From an uncultured Eubacteriales bacterium (lineage in GTDB: Bacteria > Bacillota > Clostridia > Peptostreptococcales > Anaerovoracaceae): a DNA stretch of 64,000 bases. The first letter of the stretch is position 1. The number at the start of each line of letters is the position of its first letter. Made by a program: the position numbers and the translations under genes. Positions 1 through 9,013 of this stretch are shown piece after piece. Below the pieces are notes generated by a model, which did not search any database, had not been told where the DNA came from, and saw only the letters and a program-made list of their open reading frames with translations. The DNA lies in contig CADAEH010000002.1 of assembly GCA_902786855.1 (NCBI GenBank), forward strand, positions 1-64,000, written 5' to 3'.

Positions 1-1
1 G

Positions 2-106
2 ATCCCGCAGCATATGGACGATACCGACACAGATTTCATTGAAGATCTGCTGCCGTGGTCCAGATCCCTGCCGCCGGAATGCCGTAAGAAAAAGGCATCA
101 AATTAA
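2..106 (+). CDS. IS66-like transposase, C-terminal fragment (partial at window edge)
   Basis: The reading frame is open from the window edge and ends at TAA 104-106. The 34 visible residues end in a block with LLPWS, SLP and CR followed by basic residues. This resembles the C-terminal tail of IS66-family transposases (LLPW followed by LP..CR). Only the tail is visible, so it is unknown whether the element is intact. A terminator follows directly. It points towards the 3' end of the pilus operon, so a mobile element borders that locus. The assignment rests on a short motif and could be wrong. Confidence 0.55.
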   Translation: MPQHMDDTDTDFIEDLLPWSRSLPPECRKKKASN

Positions 107-111
107 CACTC

Positions 112-143
112 AAGCCCGATGCTGTAGAAGCGTCGGGCTTTTG
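112..143 (+). terminator. Rho-independent terminator after the IS66-like fragment
   Basis: An 8-bp stem (112-119 with 133-140, AAGCCCGA/TCGGGCTT) is followed by a short T-rich tail. It lies 5 bp after the stop codon and converges with the terminator of the pilus operon. Confidence 0.7.
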
Positions 144-227
144 TAAGCTAAGGACGGATGGTTTACCGTTTACAAAATAACTAATTCCGATATTTCTCAT
201 TCTTTATAAAGCTATGCAGTTCCAATC

Positions 228-261
228 TAAAAACAAACTGCCGCACCTTACGATGCGGCAA
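228..261 (-). terminator. Rho-independent terminator of the pilus operon
   Basis: On the minus strand, TGCCGCA (260-254) pairs with TGCGGCA (245-239) and is followed by GTTTGTTTTT. It sits 24 bp past the stop of the adhesin gene and closes the operon that starts near 13,100. Confidence 0.8.
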
Positions 262-283
262 TTCACTTAAATTGTTTTGTTTA

Positions 284-3200
284 TCAGTTTATCCTGCGTC
301 TGCGAATAATAAGACCTGCAACTCCGATAGCAATCAATATTGAACCAAGTACGTAGTATATTATGGTACCGGATCCGCCTGTGACAGGAAGAGCTGTACC
401 AGGGATATTCTTCACAGTAATAGTTTTGCGGTTATTAGAGATGGATGCTTCCGGATTGCTGTTCGATCCGGTACCGCTTTCATCTGTCAAAGATGCTTTT
501 CCACTCTGATCAATATTGAAATATGTGTACTTGTTAAGTATCAGATACCCGTCAGGTGCATGTGTTTCTTCCAGGCGGTATCTTCCTACTGACAGCTTCT
601 TAAGGTCTATCGAATTCACTGTTGTAAGGTCGATATCGCTGTAATCACTTACCACTTCCCAGCTGGTTCCGAATTTGCACAGCCGGAACTTCGATCCGAG
701 AAGATTTGTTCCGCTTGCATCAACCTTTTTAAGGGTAACTGAAGCATTTAAATAGTTCTTAATGATCATTGTATAGACAAGTGTGCCTTCTGACCCTGAC
801 GAACTCTCTGTTTTTTCCAGTTGCACCCAATCTGAAGAGCTCATTGAAGGAAGCAGACTGATCTGGCCAGTTTTGCTTACAGTGAACTCTACATGTCCAG
901 GAAGTGTCTGATAACCTCTAGGTGAAGTTTTCTCACGCAGCTGATAAGTACCTGGTGGAAGAGTATTATCGATCCCCGGGATCGAACCATCAGAATCAGA
1001 TACCAGATCTTCATAACCTGTCATAACAGCATCATCAAATACTGTTATGCCACCGACCGTTACCTGCTTATGAAGTCCAAAATGTGCTCCGGACAGTTTT
1101 AATTCAGTATCACCATCCTGTTTGACAGCTTTGAATATATATGGTCGGTTTTTGATTATAAGCGTTGCAGGAGTGGTACCGCTTGCCTGCGTCAGATCAT
1201 AATACTCTGCATCCGGTCCGCTTACTGTAACGGTACTTCCGTTGTTACCTGACTGACTTCCCGAGCCATTGGTTATGACCTCTATGGTCATTGCCTCTTC
1301 CAGACCGTGATAACCCTGTGGCGTTGCGGTTTCTGTCAGTATATATTCCTTGTTTTCACTGAGGAAGGCTGTCGTAATGTTTCCATCAGCATCAGATGTA
1401 AATGTCCCGATCAGTTCTCCATCATTGTCTTTCAGTGTAAATGAAGTCCCTTCCAGCCCGTTGCCATTCCAATCCTGCTTTTTAAGGACGATTCCCGGAC
1501 GATCGTTGGTTACTGTATCGACACGAACATTTGACTCAACAGATATCTCACCCTGTACATAACGAACACTGTATGTGAACTCAGATTCTGACGATTCTCC
1601 CTTCTGTGTTCCGTTCAGCTTAAGCTCCCCGCCTTCGCCTATCGGTACGATCGTAAGGCTGTCCTGATTGGTTATGATCCCATCATCATCAAACACAGGT
1701 GTTCCGTTGGTGATCTTAACTTCACGGATCTTGTAGTTGCTGAATGATACATCAGTCACAGGCAGCTTCAGCCAATACCAGTATAATGTATCTGTGCCGT
1801 ATGGAAGCTTGCGCAGTGAGTAAGGGATAATGGTCAGCTGCTCACTGCTGTCTTTTGTATAGACGGCAAAATAGGTGTCATCTCTGCCTTCCATATAGTC
1901 AGTATCAGTCCAGACCTTATTTGCTCGAAGCCCCCAGCCCTTGAGGTTGCAGACATCTACATGTGGATCCTTGCCTGGCGCGATCACATTATAAAATGTA
2001 CCATCATGATCTGCACCATCCGGTGCACCGGCTTCAGCAACAGGATCTCCGCCTGAGTAAGTTGCTGTTGAATCCGGAGTATCGGGATCGGTCGGATCAT
2101 AGTCATCATAATACACATATTTCTGGAAAGAATAACCATCCGGTATTTCGTAAGGACGTTCCTGTACCTCATATTTTGTGCCTGCAAGGATCTGGCGCAC
2201 CTCAACAGTATAATCAATTGGTATCTTTGTGATTGAACCATACATGGATGTGCTGAAGCTTGCAGCAATTTTCTGTTCCGGTGTAAGTTGTGAATAATCA
2301 GTTATACCTTCACCGATCATCACAAATCTCTTATTTTGCTTATCCCAACTGCAATAATTACCATTCTTATCCTTTACATGATATGTATACATATTTGCAG
2401 CAGCCAGTTTAGTATCTGACTCTGTACCAAAATACAGACGGAAGTCAAAAACTGTAGAATCGTTGTGGATCTGTGTAGTTCCATCAGCATCATACAGATT
2501 CTTTCTGAACGTCAATGTCCTCATTGCTGTAGGATCTACATTGTTTTCGTATGTGACTCTCGGACGGTCTTCTGTAGACACGAAACCAATGCCATAGTCT
2601 TTTCTGTCTGCAGCTCCTGACACTGCCGTACCTTCGATCTCAGTCCCGTTGACGCTGACTCTATTGTAGACATCAGTATTAACACCGCACTCTATGATGG
2701 AATAAGATTCGATAAACTCTTCATTAGCATCACCGAATGTCGGGAAATTGATCACAGCAGTTTCATCAGGTTTCAGAGTGAATACATTTTCATATCTGAC
2801 TCCGCCGATCGTCTTAAACCGGTTGAAGGTTACAGGATTATCCGTGTTTTTATAGAACACATAATCTGTTCCGTCGATCCCGTTTGTCAGCGTATACTCA
2901 GTCTCATCATTCTTCTTCTTGTATTTGATCTGATAGTAAGCCTCAGCCATCGTGGATTCAGATTCATCGATTCCTGACAGTTTTTTGCTGAGTTCCACTG
3001 TGCCCGGTTTTACAGATGCAAGATTGAAGCGCATATGAAGATTGGATGCGCCGCCGCCTCGCTCCATGTAAAAGATATTCATCTTGTGGTTTGAATATGA
3101 TTTGAATATCTTACTGAATTCACCTGTAGCTTCATCATATTCAAAATACTCTTTCAGATGATTGATCAAACGCGGATCATTATTATTAGTTATTGAATTG

Positions 3201-6200
3201 CGCTTCTTATAATTATCACGGAATAAATCCAGTAAAGTAGTCTTTGTACCGTTAACATTAACTACGCCTGTGCTGAAATTTACGGAACCCGGCAGAGCGC
3301 TGTGTACGCCTCCGAGATCTATTATCAGTTCTCCGTCCACATACAGCCAGAAATCATCATCTCCGGTGAATTCAAAGATGATATCATGTCCCCAGTCATC
3401 GAGACCGTCAGGCGTCTGTGTAAAGCTGGCTTCAAGTTCTACTCCGAAGTATAGGTCTGCAGTACTAGGATCATTCACAAGATATAAGTTCTCGTACTTC
3501 CTTGGGTCTTTATCTGGTAGCGGATCACCTGTTGTGGAGTATAAATTTTGATTATTTACAGAAGCAAAACGACCTGCCTCTATATTGTTGTATGGGAGGA
3601 ACTGTCCATGTTTCAAGGTCGGTTTACTACTTGAATCATATGTGCCCAGTTGCTTATAAACTGTAAAGTCACCTGTAAAATCAGGTGTATATCTGCCTCC
3701 ACCGGCTCCATTCAGGCTGGCAAAATTCTGCGAGCTGTCGAACTCATAGTAACCACTTGCATTGTATGTACTCTGGATAAAGAGATGATTGACTTCCCTG
3801 GCATCATTAAACAGCTGAGCTAGAGACTTGTTTGTTTTAGTGGCTATAGGATAACCGTTGTCAAGATTAGTGCTTAACAGACCTGGCTGCTCATCCCACT
3901 GAGTAAACTTACTCGTTCCCATTACCTCATGCTGCTCTTTAGTTGTTGGAGTGCCGTCATGCTGTTCAACTTTGGTATTAAAATCTACCATCTTCATGGT
4001 GATCCCGTACTGCTTATGGTCGACCGTTTTTACCGGTGTCAGTTCATCATCAACCGGAATATCCTGCATGATCGCAAAGTAGAAGTCCATGGCCTCCGCT
4101 TTCGGGCATGATACGATCTTCCCATTCTCAACTTTAAGTCCTGCATAGGAATAATTGTCTTCATCCCATGCCACTATTGATGAGTAATACTGGCCATATC
4201 GGCGGCCGTTCATGTTGATGCCTATGGTCGAATCCGATATGATCTGACCGTCTGTAACCTGAGGGGCCAGATACTTCTGAGCATACTCGTTGTACAGTTC
4301 ATAGAAATATGTAGGGTCATTGTTATCATCGGTATACTCTGTAAACTGCCAGAGCATAGTATTTATGATGTTCCCAACCCATTCAATAGAATCACCATTC
4401 TCATAGCAACGAACCAGCTTTCCATCGTGATCTATTGCATAGTACTCATATTTCAGAGTCGTTTCATTCCATGCACGGGTATATACAATTACTTTTGAGC
4501 CGGTCGTAACGCTTTCATCCGATACACTGACTTTACTGGCCGAATACGTCTTGAGATAATCCGATGTGAGTTCAGAAGTTTCAACCAGATTAAGCCATTC
4601 TGATCCGACACTTCCTCCTGTGCTGAATCCCGTTTCTGTTTTTCCACTGTAAGTCAGTGTAGTATTACCGGATTTCAGACAGATCTGTCCTGAATGTGCG
4701 CCTGTACCAGGAACTACCTCAACCAAACTGGCTTCACTTTCACTATTGACCAGAGAAAGACCATCAGAACTGATCTTAAGATATTTTGTGCTTCCGTCAA
4801 CAGTTGCTGTCAGATAATATCTATCTCTATCCACCCAGTGGAAAGTCCACATGGAGATATCGCTGTCATTCGGTACAAATAACTGCTTTTTGTTATTCGC
4901 AGTTGCAAGCACCATAAGTGCCTTGGCATCCAGTGCAGCTGCAGTCTGGGAACTTGCCATCATAGCCTTACCATAGAGACTGTCATCCCAGAACATCAGG
5001 CCATATGAAATACCATCCAATCCATAAGGATCCTCTGTAGTTTCAGTGTAATACCAGAAATTGACATTATTGTTAGCATCATTAGCGTTGTTATAGGAAC
5101 AGAAACGCGTCCCGTTTGCACCTCCCTGCATGTTCCAGTACCAGGCGCCGTTATTGAGCTTAAATGTGCCATTACTGTTTTGTGTTATTGTGAAAGCTGT
5201 CCTGTTGGCTTCAGTTGTAAATGAAAGGCTGTTGTTCCCTCCATTATATACATACTGCTTAGTAGTGCCGTCAGGCGCATAGCAATAAGCGTAAACTTGA
5301 TTGTCAGTTCCAGGGACCTGCTCAAAATAGTACATAGCGGCATTATCTGCCGGATAAGACTGTGGAGGTTTGGTCTTGACAATACCCATTCTGGTGCTGT
5401 CACCAGTTAGAGTATTACCATAGTAATATCCATCTGGATGACCGATATATACTCCGGTACTTCCCATTGATAACAGCTCAGCAATAGACTGGACCTTATT
5501 CCATCCGGCTGAGCCGGCTTCCGGTCCCTGAACGATTGCATAGGCAGAGAATCCATCAGCAGCAAAACTGACAGTATTTCCATCTACATCAACGTTATTG
5601 ATAACATCCGGTGAGTCTTTGCCGTCTTCGAAGTGAACGACCTGAGTATTTGCTGCAAAGTCTTTTTCAGTCTCCTTGTCATCCAGTTCGATCCTTACAT
5701 CTACCGGTGCCTTGATCATGACTTTTTCGTTGTTCTTATCCACGATTGTGATATCAAACAGTCTTGAGTATGAAGAGCTTCCCGGCTCCCATCCAAGAGA
5801 TTTTTCTGTCTTATCAATATAATCACTGTAATCAGGATCCTCGGAAGTGATTTCGGATACTTCAAGATCTGCACCTTCAGGCACTTCTGCTTCCGGTCCG
5901 TATGTAACAGTGATCTTATAGTTGAGACCGTCGTTTGTAAGGAAATTCTTTTCTAAGGTAGTACTTAGAACCGCATAGACCGAGAAACTGTCTGTTTCAA
6001 ATACAGCCTCTGTCATCGCGTTGTTCTCTACAGAAACTTCAACATTTTCCTCATTGAGGATCTCAGGCTGCGTTTTACCAGAAATCTCATCCTGAGCAAA
6101 ATGTACGATCTTCACGCTGTCCGGATCATCGACACTCATTTCATGTGCCATATCTTTATCATATTCGATCCTGACACTGACGCCTTCACCAAGTTCTTTT

Positions 6201-6916
6201 ATCTCACTTCCTTCGGAGATAAGTGAAATATCATAGAATTTTGCAAACGCAAGCTCATTGATCTGTTTGTCATCGTCTTCGGCCTGCAAAGCTTCCAGAG
6301 CATCATTGTAATAGCCGTCGTATTCATCCTCCTCTTCCGAACGGATGATCTCATGTACTCTGATCTCAGTATCCTCATGAAGTACAGAATACTTGTCAAT
6401 TACAGTGATGGTATAGCCTTCGCCTTCATATTCAAGTTCGGATGCCGGAACGTTATCGACCTTTTCTGTATTCTCATCGTTACGCTCATCGAATTCATCA
6501 TTACTTTCGCCTTGAGCATTGCGTGGTTCCTCGCTGCTATTATTCAGCAGAGGCTCATCTTCGGCATCAGCCGGACTTGATGATTTATCGTCTTCAGGTG
6601 TAACATCCGCAGATTCTGATTTATCAGGATCCTGTTCCTTTGCAGTATCCGGTGATTCTGAATTCTGATCGGTTTCCAGCGAATCACCTGTGTCTTCAGA
6701 CACAGATTCTACAGATTCTTCTACAGCTAAATCAGATGCAGGCACAGAAATACCGCCCATCTCTGCCGCTTTATCATGTTCGAGCGTGATAGCAGGCAGG
6801 ATAAGCATGTAAGACGTAACAAATACCACGGTTGCCATCATTACTCTGAGAGCAACACGGTATTTTGAGCCTCTGCTCGATAATTCAATTAGTATCCTGT
6901 GCAATAAGTCTTTCAT
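284..6916 (-). CDS. Giant LPXTG-anchored adhesin with fibro-slime and SpaA/CnaB-type domains (probable pilus tip protein)
   Basis: This 2,210-residue surface protein is probably the tip or ancillary subunit of the sortase-assembled pilus. Residues 1-45 are basic and hydrophobic and end in LILPAITLE, the export signal type seen on many large clostridial Cna_B proteins. An acidic Ser/Asp/Glu linker (about 50-160) and two related beta-rich modules (about 163-470) follow. Near residues 1,090-1,330 is a fibro-slime/PA14-like region with GDDDFWLYVDGELIIDLGGVH. Several SpaA/CnaB domains fill residues 1,460-2,130. The last three carry E-box-like ends (TETATPQGY, REKTSPRGY, EETHAPDGY), which usually mark isopeptide-forming folds. 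The C-terminus has LPVTG (about 2,175), a membrane helix and RRRRIN. The start lies 8 bp after the small sortase stop and has no strong RBS, so translation is probably coupled. The ligand cannot be predicted. Confidence 0.85.
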   Translation of the reverse strand: MKDLLHRILIELSSRGSKYRVALRVMMATVVFVTSYMLILPAITLEHDKAAEMGGISVPASDLAVEESVESVSEDTGDSLETDQNSESPDTAKEQDPDKSESADVTPEDDKSSSPADAEDEPLLNNSSEEPRNAQGESNDEFDERNDENTEKVDNVPASELEYEGEGYTITVIDKYSVLHEDTEIRVHEIIRSEEEDEYDGYYNDALEALQAEDDDKQINELAFAKFYDISLISEGSEIKELGEGVSVRIEYDKDMAHEMSVDDPDSVKIVHFAQDEISGKTQPEILNEENVEVSVENNAMTEAVFETDSFSVYAVLSTTLEKNFLTNDGLNYKITVTYGPEAEVPEGADLEVSEITSEDPDYSDYIDKTEKSLGWEPGSSSYSRLFDITIVDKNNEKVMIKAPVDVRIELDDKETEKDFAANTQVVHFEDGKDSPDVINNVDVDGNTVSFAADGFSAYAIVQGPEAGSAGWNKVQSIAELLSMGSTGVYIGHPDGYYYGNTLTGDSTRMGIVKTKPPQSYPADNAAMYYFEQVPGTDNQVYAYCYAPDGTTKQYVYNGGNNSLSFTTEANRTAFTITQNSNGTFKLNNGAWYWNMQGGANGTRFCSYNNANDANNNVNFWYYTETTEDPYGLDGISYGLMFWDDSLYGKAMMASSQTAAALDAKALMVLATANNKKQLFVPNDSDISMWTFHWVDRDRYYLTATVDGSTKYLKISSDGLSLVNSESEASLVEVVPGTGAHSGQICLKSGNTTLTYSGKTETGFSTGGSVGSEWLNLVETSELTSDYLKTYSASKVSVSDESVTTGSKVIVYTRAWNETTLKYEYYAIDHDGKLVRCYENGDSIEWVGNIINTMLWQFTEYTDDNNDPTYFYELYNEYAQKYLAPQVTDGQIISDSTIGINMNGRRYGQYYSSIVAWDEDNYSYAGLKVENGKIVSCPKAEAMDFYFAIMQDIPVDDELTPVKTVDHKQYGITMKMVDFNTKVEQHDGTPTTKEQHEVMGTSKFTQWDEQPGLLSTNLDNGYPIATKTNKSLAQLFNDAREVNHLFIQSTYNASGYYEFDSSQNFASLNGAGGGRYTPDFTGDFTVYKQLGTYDSSSKPTLKHGQFLPYNNIEAGRFASVNNQNLYSTTGDPLPDKDPRKYENLYLVNDPSTADLYFGVELEASFTQTPDGLDDWGHDIIFEFTGDDDFWLYVDGELIIDLGGVHSALPGSVNFSTGVVNVNGTKTTLLDLFRDNYKKRNSITNNNDPRLINHLKEYFEYDEATGEFSKIFKSYSNHKMNIFYMERGGGASNLHMRFNLASVKPGTVELSKKLSGIDESESTMAEAYYQIKYKKKNDETEYTLTNGIDGTDYVFYKNTDNPVTFNRFKTIGGVRYENVFTLKPDETAVINFPTFGDANEEFIESYSIIECGVNTDVYNRVSVNGTEIEGTAVSGAADRKDYGIGFVSTEDRPRVTYENNVDPTAMRTLTFRKNLYDADGTTQIHNDSTVFDFRLYFGTESDTKLAAANMYTYHVKDKNGNYCSWDKQNKRFVMIGEGITDYSQLTPEQKIAASFSTSMYGSITKIPIDYTVEVRQILAGTKYEVQERPYEIPDGYSFQKYVYYDDYDPTDPDTPDSTATYSGGDPVAEAGAPDGADHDGTFYNVIAPGKDPHVDVCNLKGWGLRANKVWTDTDYMEGRDDTYFAVYTKDSSEQLTIIPYSLRKLPYGTDTLYWYWLKLPVTDVSFSNYKIREVKITNGTPVFDDDGIITNQDSLTIVPIGEGGELKLNGTQKGESSESEFTYSVRYVQGEISVESNVRVDTVTNDRPGIVLKKQDWNGNGLEGTSFTLKDNDGELIGTFTSDADGNITTAFLSENKEYILTETATPQGYHGLEEAMTIEVITNGSGSQSGNNGSTVTVSGPDAEYYDLTQASGTTPATLIIKNRPYIFKAVKQDGDTELKLSGAHFGLHKQVTVGGITVFDDAVMTGYEDLVSDSDGSIPGIDNTLPPGTYQLREKTSPRGYQTLPGHVEFTVSKTGQISLLPSMSSSDWVQLEKTESSSGSEGTLVYTMIIKNYLNASVTLKKVDASGTNLLGSKFRLCKFGTSWEVVSDYSDIDLTTVNSIDLKKLSVGRYRLEETHAPDGYLILNKYTYFNIDQSGKASLTDESGTGSNSNPEASISNNRKTITVKNIPGTALPVTGGSGTIIYYVLGSILIAIGVAGLIIRRRRIN

Positions 6917-6924
6917 TTAATGTA

Positions 6925-7491
6925 TCAGTCAATCGTCGTCCCTGATGTGCATCCAACAACGAAAAAAGTATCTTTATCTGATTCATAACACAGCATCATC
7001 TCATTGTCTCCTTCATCCCATTTCTTGAGGTGATACTGTGTTGTTACTTCATACATGTAACGTACGCCGTCGATATCTGTGAAAACTACCCTGTCTCCCG
7101 GGTTAAGTTTACTTAGCTTTCGAAACAGATCGTTCCTGCCTCCAAGAATCTTAAAATGTCCTTTCACTGGTGATCCGCCTATCCAGCTGGCAAAATAGTC
7201 TTCTGAAAAATTTTCTGTTGTTACCGGTGCCATGATATCCAGTGACGGGACCTCGATGACGCCGACTATGTCTATTCCGTCGATAGAAACCGCTGCGAGC
7301 GGATCACGCCCGGTTCCCATATTGATATCATGTTCTTCGCCTAGGTTCGGTATTATATTTTTCAGCGATTCCAGGGCATTATCTGCTTTTATGCTGCTCT
7401 GATTACCAACATATAATTGCCATCCTGCCAAAGCTGCAATGCCAATAAGCATCATGGATAATATGATTTTAATCAGGGGTCTTATCTTCAT
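6925..7491 (-). CDS. Small class B/D-like sortase, probably degenerate (no catalytic Arg visible)
   Basis: This 188-residue protein has one N-terminal membrane segment (8-27) and a sortase-like core. The core contains VIEVPSLDIMAPV (about 78-90), a GH at 111-112 in the position of the catalytic His, then F..L..L.PGD.V.F and Y.YEV. The end is unusual. The strand that should carry TLxTC reads FFVVGCTSG (Cys181), and the protein stops at residue 188, where the Arg strand should begin. Cys168 (MMLCYE) is an alternative nucleophile, but no Arg follows it either. The gene lies between the FctA-like pilin (2 bp upstream) and the adhesin (8 bp downstream). Possible explanations are a natural non-catalytic sortase, a different active site, or a frameshift. 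The +1 frame after the Cys reads G-R-R-L-T. Confidence 0.65.
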   Translation of the reverse strand: MKIRPLIKIILSMMLIGIAALAGWQLYVGNQSSIKADNALESLKNIIPNLGEEHDINMGTGRDPLAAVSIDGIDIVGVIEVPSLDIMAPVTTENFSEDYFASWIGGSPVKGHFKILGGRNDLFRKLSKLNPGDRVVFTDIDGVRYMYEVTTQYHLKKWDEGDNEMMLCYESDKDTFFVVGCTSGTTID

Positions 7492-7493
7492 TA

Positions 7494-8978
7494 TTATTTT
7501 TTCTTCCGCTTGATGATAAGGATCACAAGTAATATAAGTGCTCCGGCAAATGCTGCGACAGGAAGAACGAGATTTGTGTCATCTCCTGTCTTTATCTTTT
7601 TTGAACCTCCGGGTACATCTTCATCCGTATATTCGTTTACGAACTCATACTGAGCGATATCAACTGCTTTACCATTCTTAGAAGTAGTAAGCTTCATATC
7701 GAGTTTGGTACCATCGACAGTCACCGTATAGTGCAGACTGTATATTGATGTATCGTACTTATATCCATCAAGTCCGGTATCAACTTCGCTGATCTCATAA
7801 TAGTACTCACCAGGCGCCCTGAATATGATGTCGCCGAATTCTTTTGGTGTACCAGCTTTAGCCTGAATTGTCTTGGTCTTGCCATCTGATCCCGAAGGCA
7901 TAGGCATCTCAATGTTTGCCGTTGTACTGACAGCTTTCAGCTTGAACTCGAACATTTCATCCTCATCAGGTTCATCTCCTTTTACAGTCTTGAGCACCGG
8001 AGGATTGTGTATAACTGGAGTGAGCAGAGTATTCGTTATGCTGAAATACTCAGTTTTGCCGTCATCTGAGCCGGTCACTTTGATACTTCTGGTATACAGG
8101 CTCTGACCGGAAACGATCTCATCAACTCTCCATGATCCCTGCATATCACCAAGATCAAGTTTAAAGTCGTTATCAGCATTCAGTTTCTCGGTAGTAACAC
8201 CCTGACTGCCAGGTACATCCGGGTCCTTGCTTGTATAGACAAGGCTGTCATAATTTGTAGTAAACCATGTATATGACCAGTTATTAGCTCCGCTAAGTTC
8301 AACTGTATCTACAAGATTTGATCCGCAGTAGATCCCAACCTTCACTGACGTAGGTCTGCCAGCGTCATATTCGGTATCCTGCCAGAGTTTTGTTACTATA
8401 TGTTTGTCAGCAATGCTTCTTGATTTGACCTTGAGGTCTGTGTCGGACAGATCAAAATCAGTATCACCATTGAGTACCATGATCAGGACAGGCACCGGAG
8501 CCCAATAAGTCTGATCAATAAGTCTCTCTTCCCCAACGAGCAGATAGATCCCGTTATTCTGGCTCCCATCTCCCACCAGCTGCCTGGTCTCCTGGTTTAC
8601 CAGTTCTCCGGTCCAATCAGGAGATACAGAAGCACCGGAGGTTAAGATCCAGTTTTCAAGATCACTTGCTTTAGCCAGCCATTTTTCAATCCATTCCTTG
8701 TCCGGTGTTTCAGGAATCTCTATGTCATTGAGGTCTATACCGCAGCTAGCGAAATCACCGTAAGGTACAATTATCGACTTCCCGGCAGAATCATGCCCGA
8801 ATTCCCCTACTTGATAAAGTCTGAAAGTAGTCTTTTCCAACGGTACATCCGGATTGAACTTCACGTAAATATTGCCTCCTGCCGCGGAAACCGGCAGAGC
8901 TGTGACTGATAACGCAATGAACATTGTCAGAGCCAGAAACAGGCTTGCAATATTTTTCAATAGAGGTGTTTTGTTCAT
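7494..8978 (-). CDS. FctA-like ancillary/basal pilin with IKTGD sorting signal
   Basis: This 494-residue protein has a signal peptide (cleavage near ALPVSAAG, about residue 32). A CnaB-type domain (about 192-310) carries the KLWQD..YDAGRPTSVKVGIY pattern. A pilin isopeptide-linkage (FctA/Spy0128-type) domain follows (about 320-440), with MFEFKLKAV and GEYYYEISE. The C-terminus has the variant sorting signal IKTGD, a hydrophobic helix and KRKKK. It is shorter and simpler than the adhesin and lies between the two sortases, which suits a basal or minor pilin. Its signal differs from the LPSTG and LPVTG of its partners, so it may be handled by a different sortase. The RBS sequence (GAAGGTATATCT before ATG) nearly repeats that of the major pilin. 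Confidence 0.8.
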   Translation of the reverse strand: MNKTPLLKNIASLFLALTMFIALSVTALPVSAAGGNIYVKFNPDVPLEKTTFRLYQVGEFGHDSAGKSIIVPYGDFASCGIDLNDIEIPETPDKEWIEKWLAKASDLENWILTSGASVSPDWTGELVNQETRQLVGDGSQNNGIYLLVGEERLIDQTYWAPVPVLIMVLNGDTDFDLSDTDLKVKSRSIADKHIVTKLWQDTEYDAGRPTSVKVGIYCGSNLVDTVELSGANNWSYTWFTTNYDSLVYTSKDPDVPGSQGVTTEKLNADNDFKLDLGDMQGSWRVDEIVSGQSLYTRSIKVTGSDDGKTEYFSITNTLLTPVIHNPPVLKTVKGDEPDEDEMFEFKLKAVSTTANIEMPMPSGSDGKTKTIQAKAGTPKEFGDIIFRAPGEYYYEISEVDTGLDGYKYDTSIYSLHYTVTVDGTKLDMKLTTSKNGKAVDIAQYEFVNEYTDEDVPGGSKKIKTGDDTNLVLPVAAFAGALILLVILIIKRKKK

Positions 8979-9013
8979 AGATATACCTTCATCTACGGTA
9001 TCGTATTATCGAC

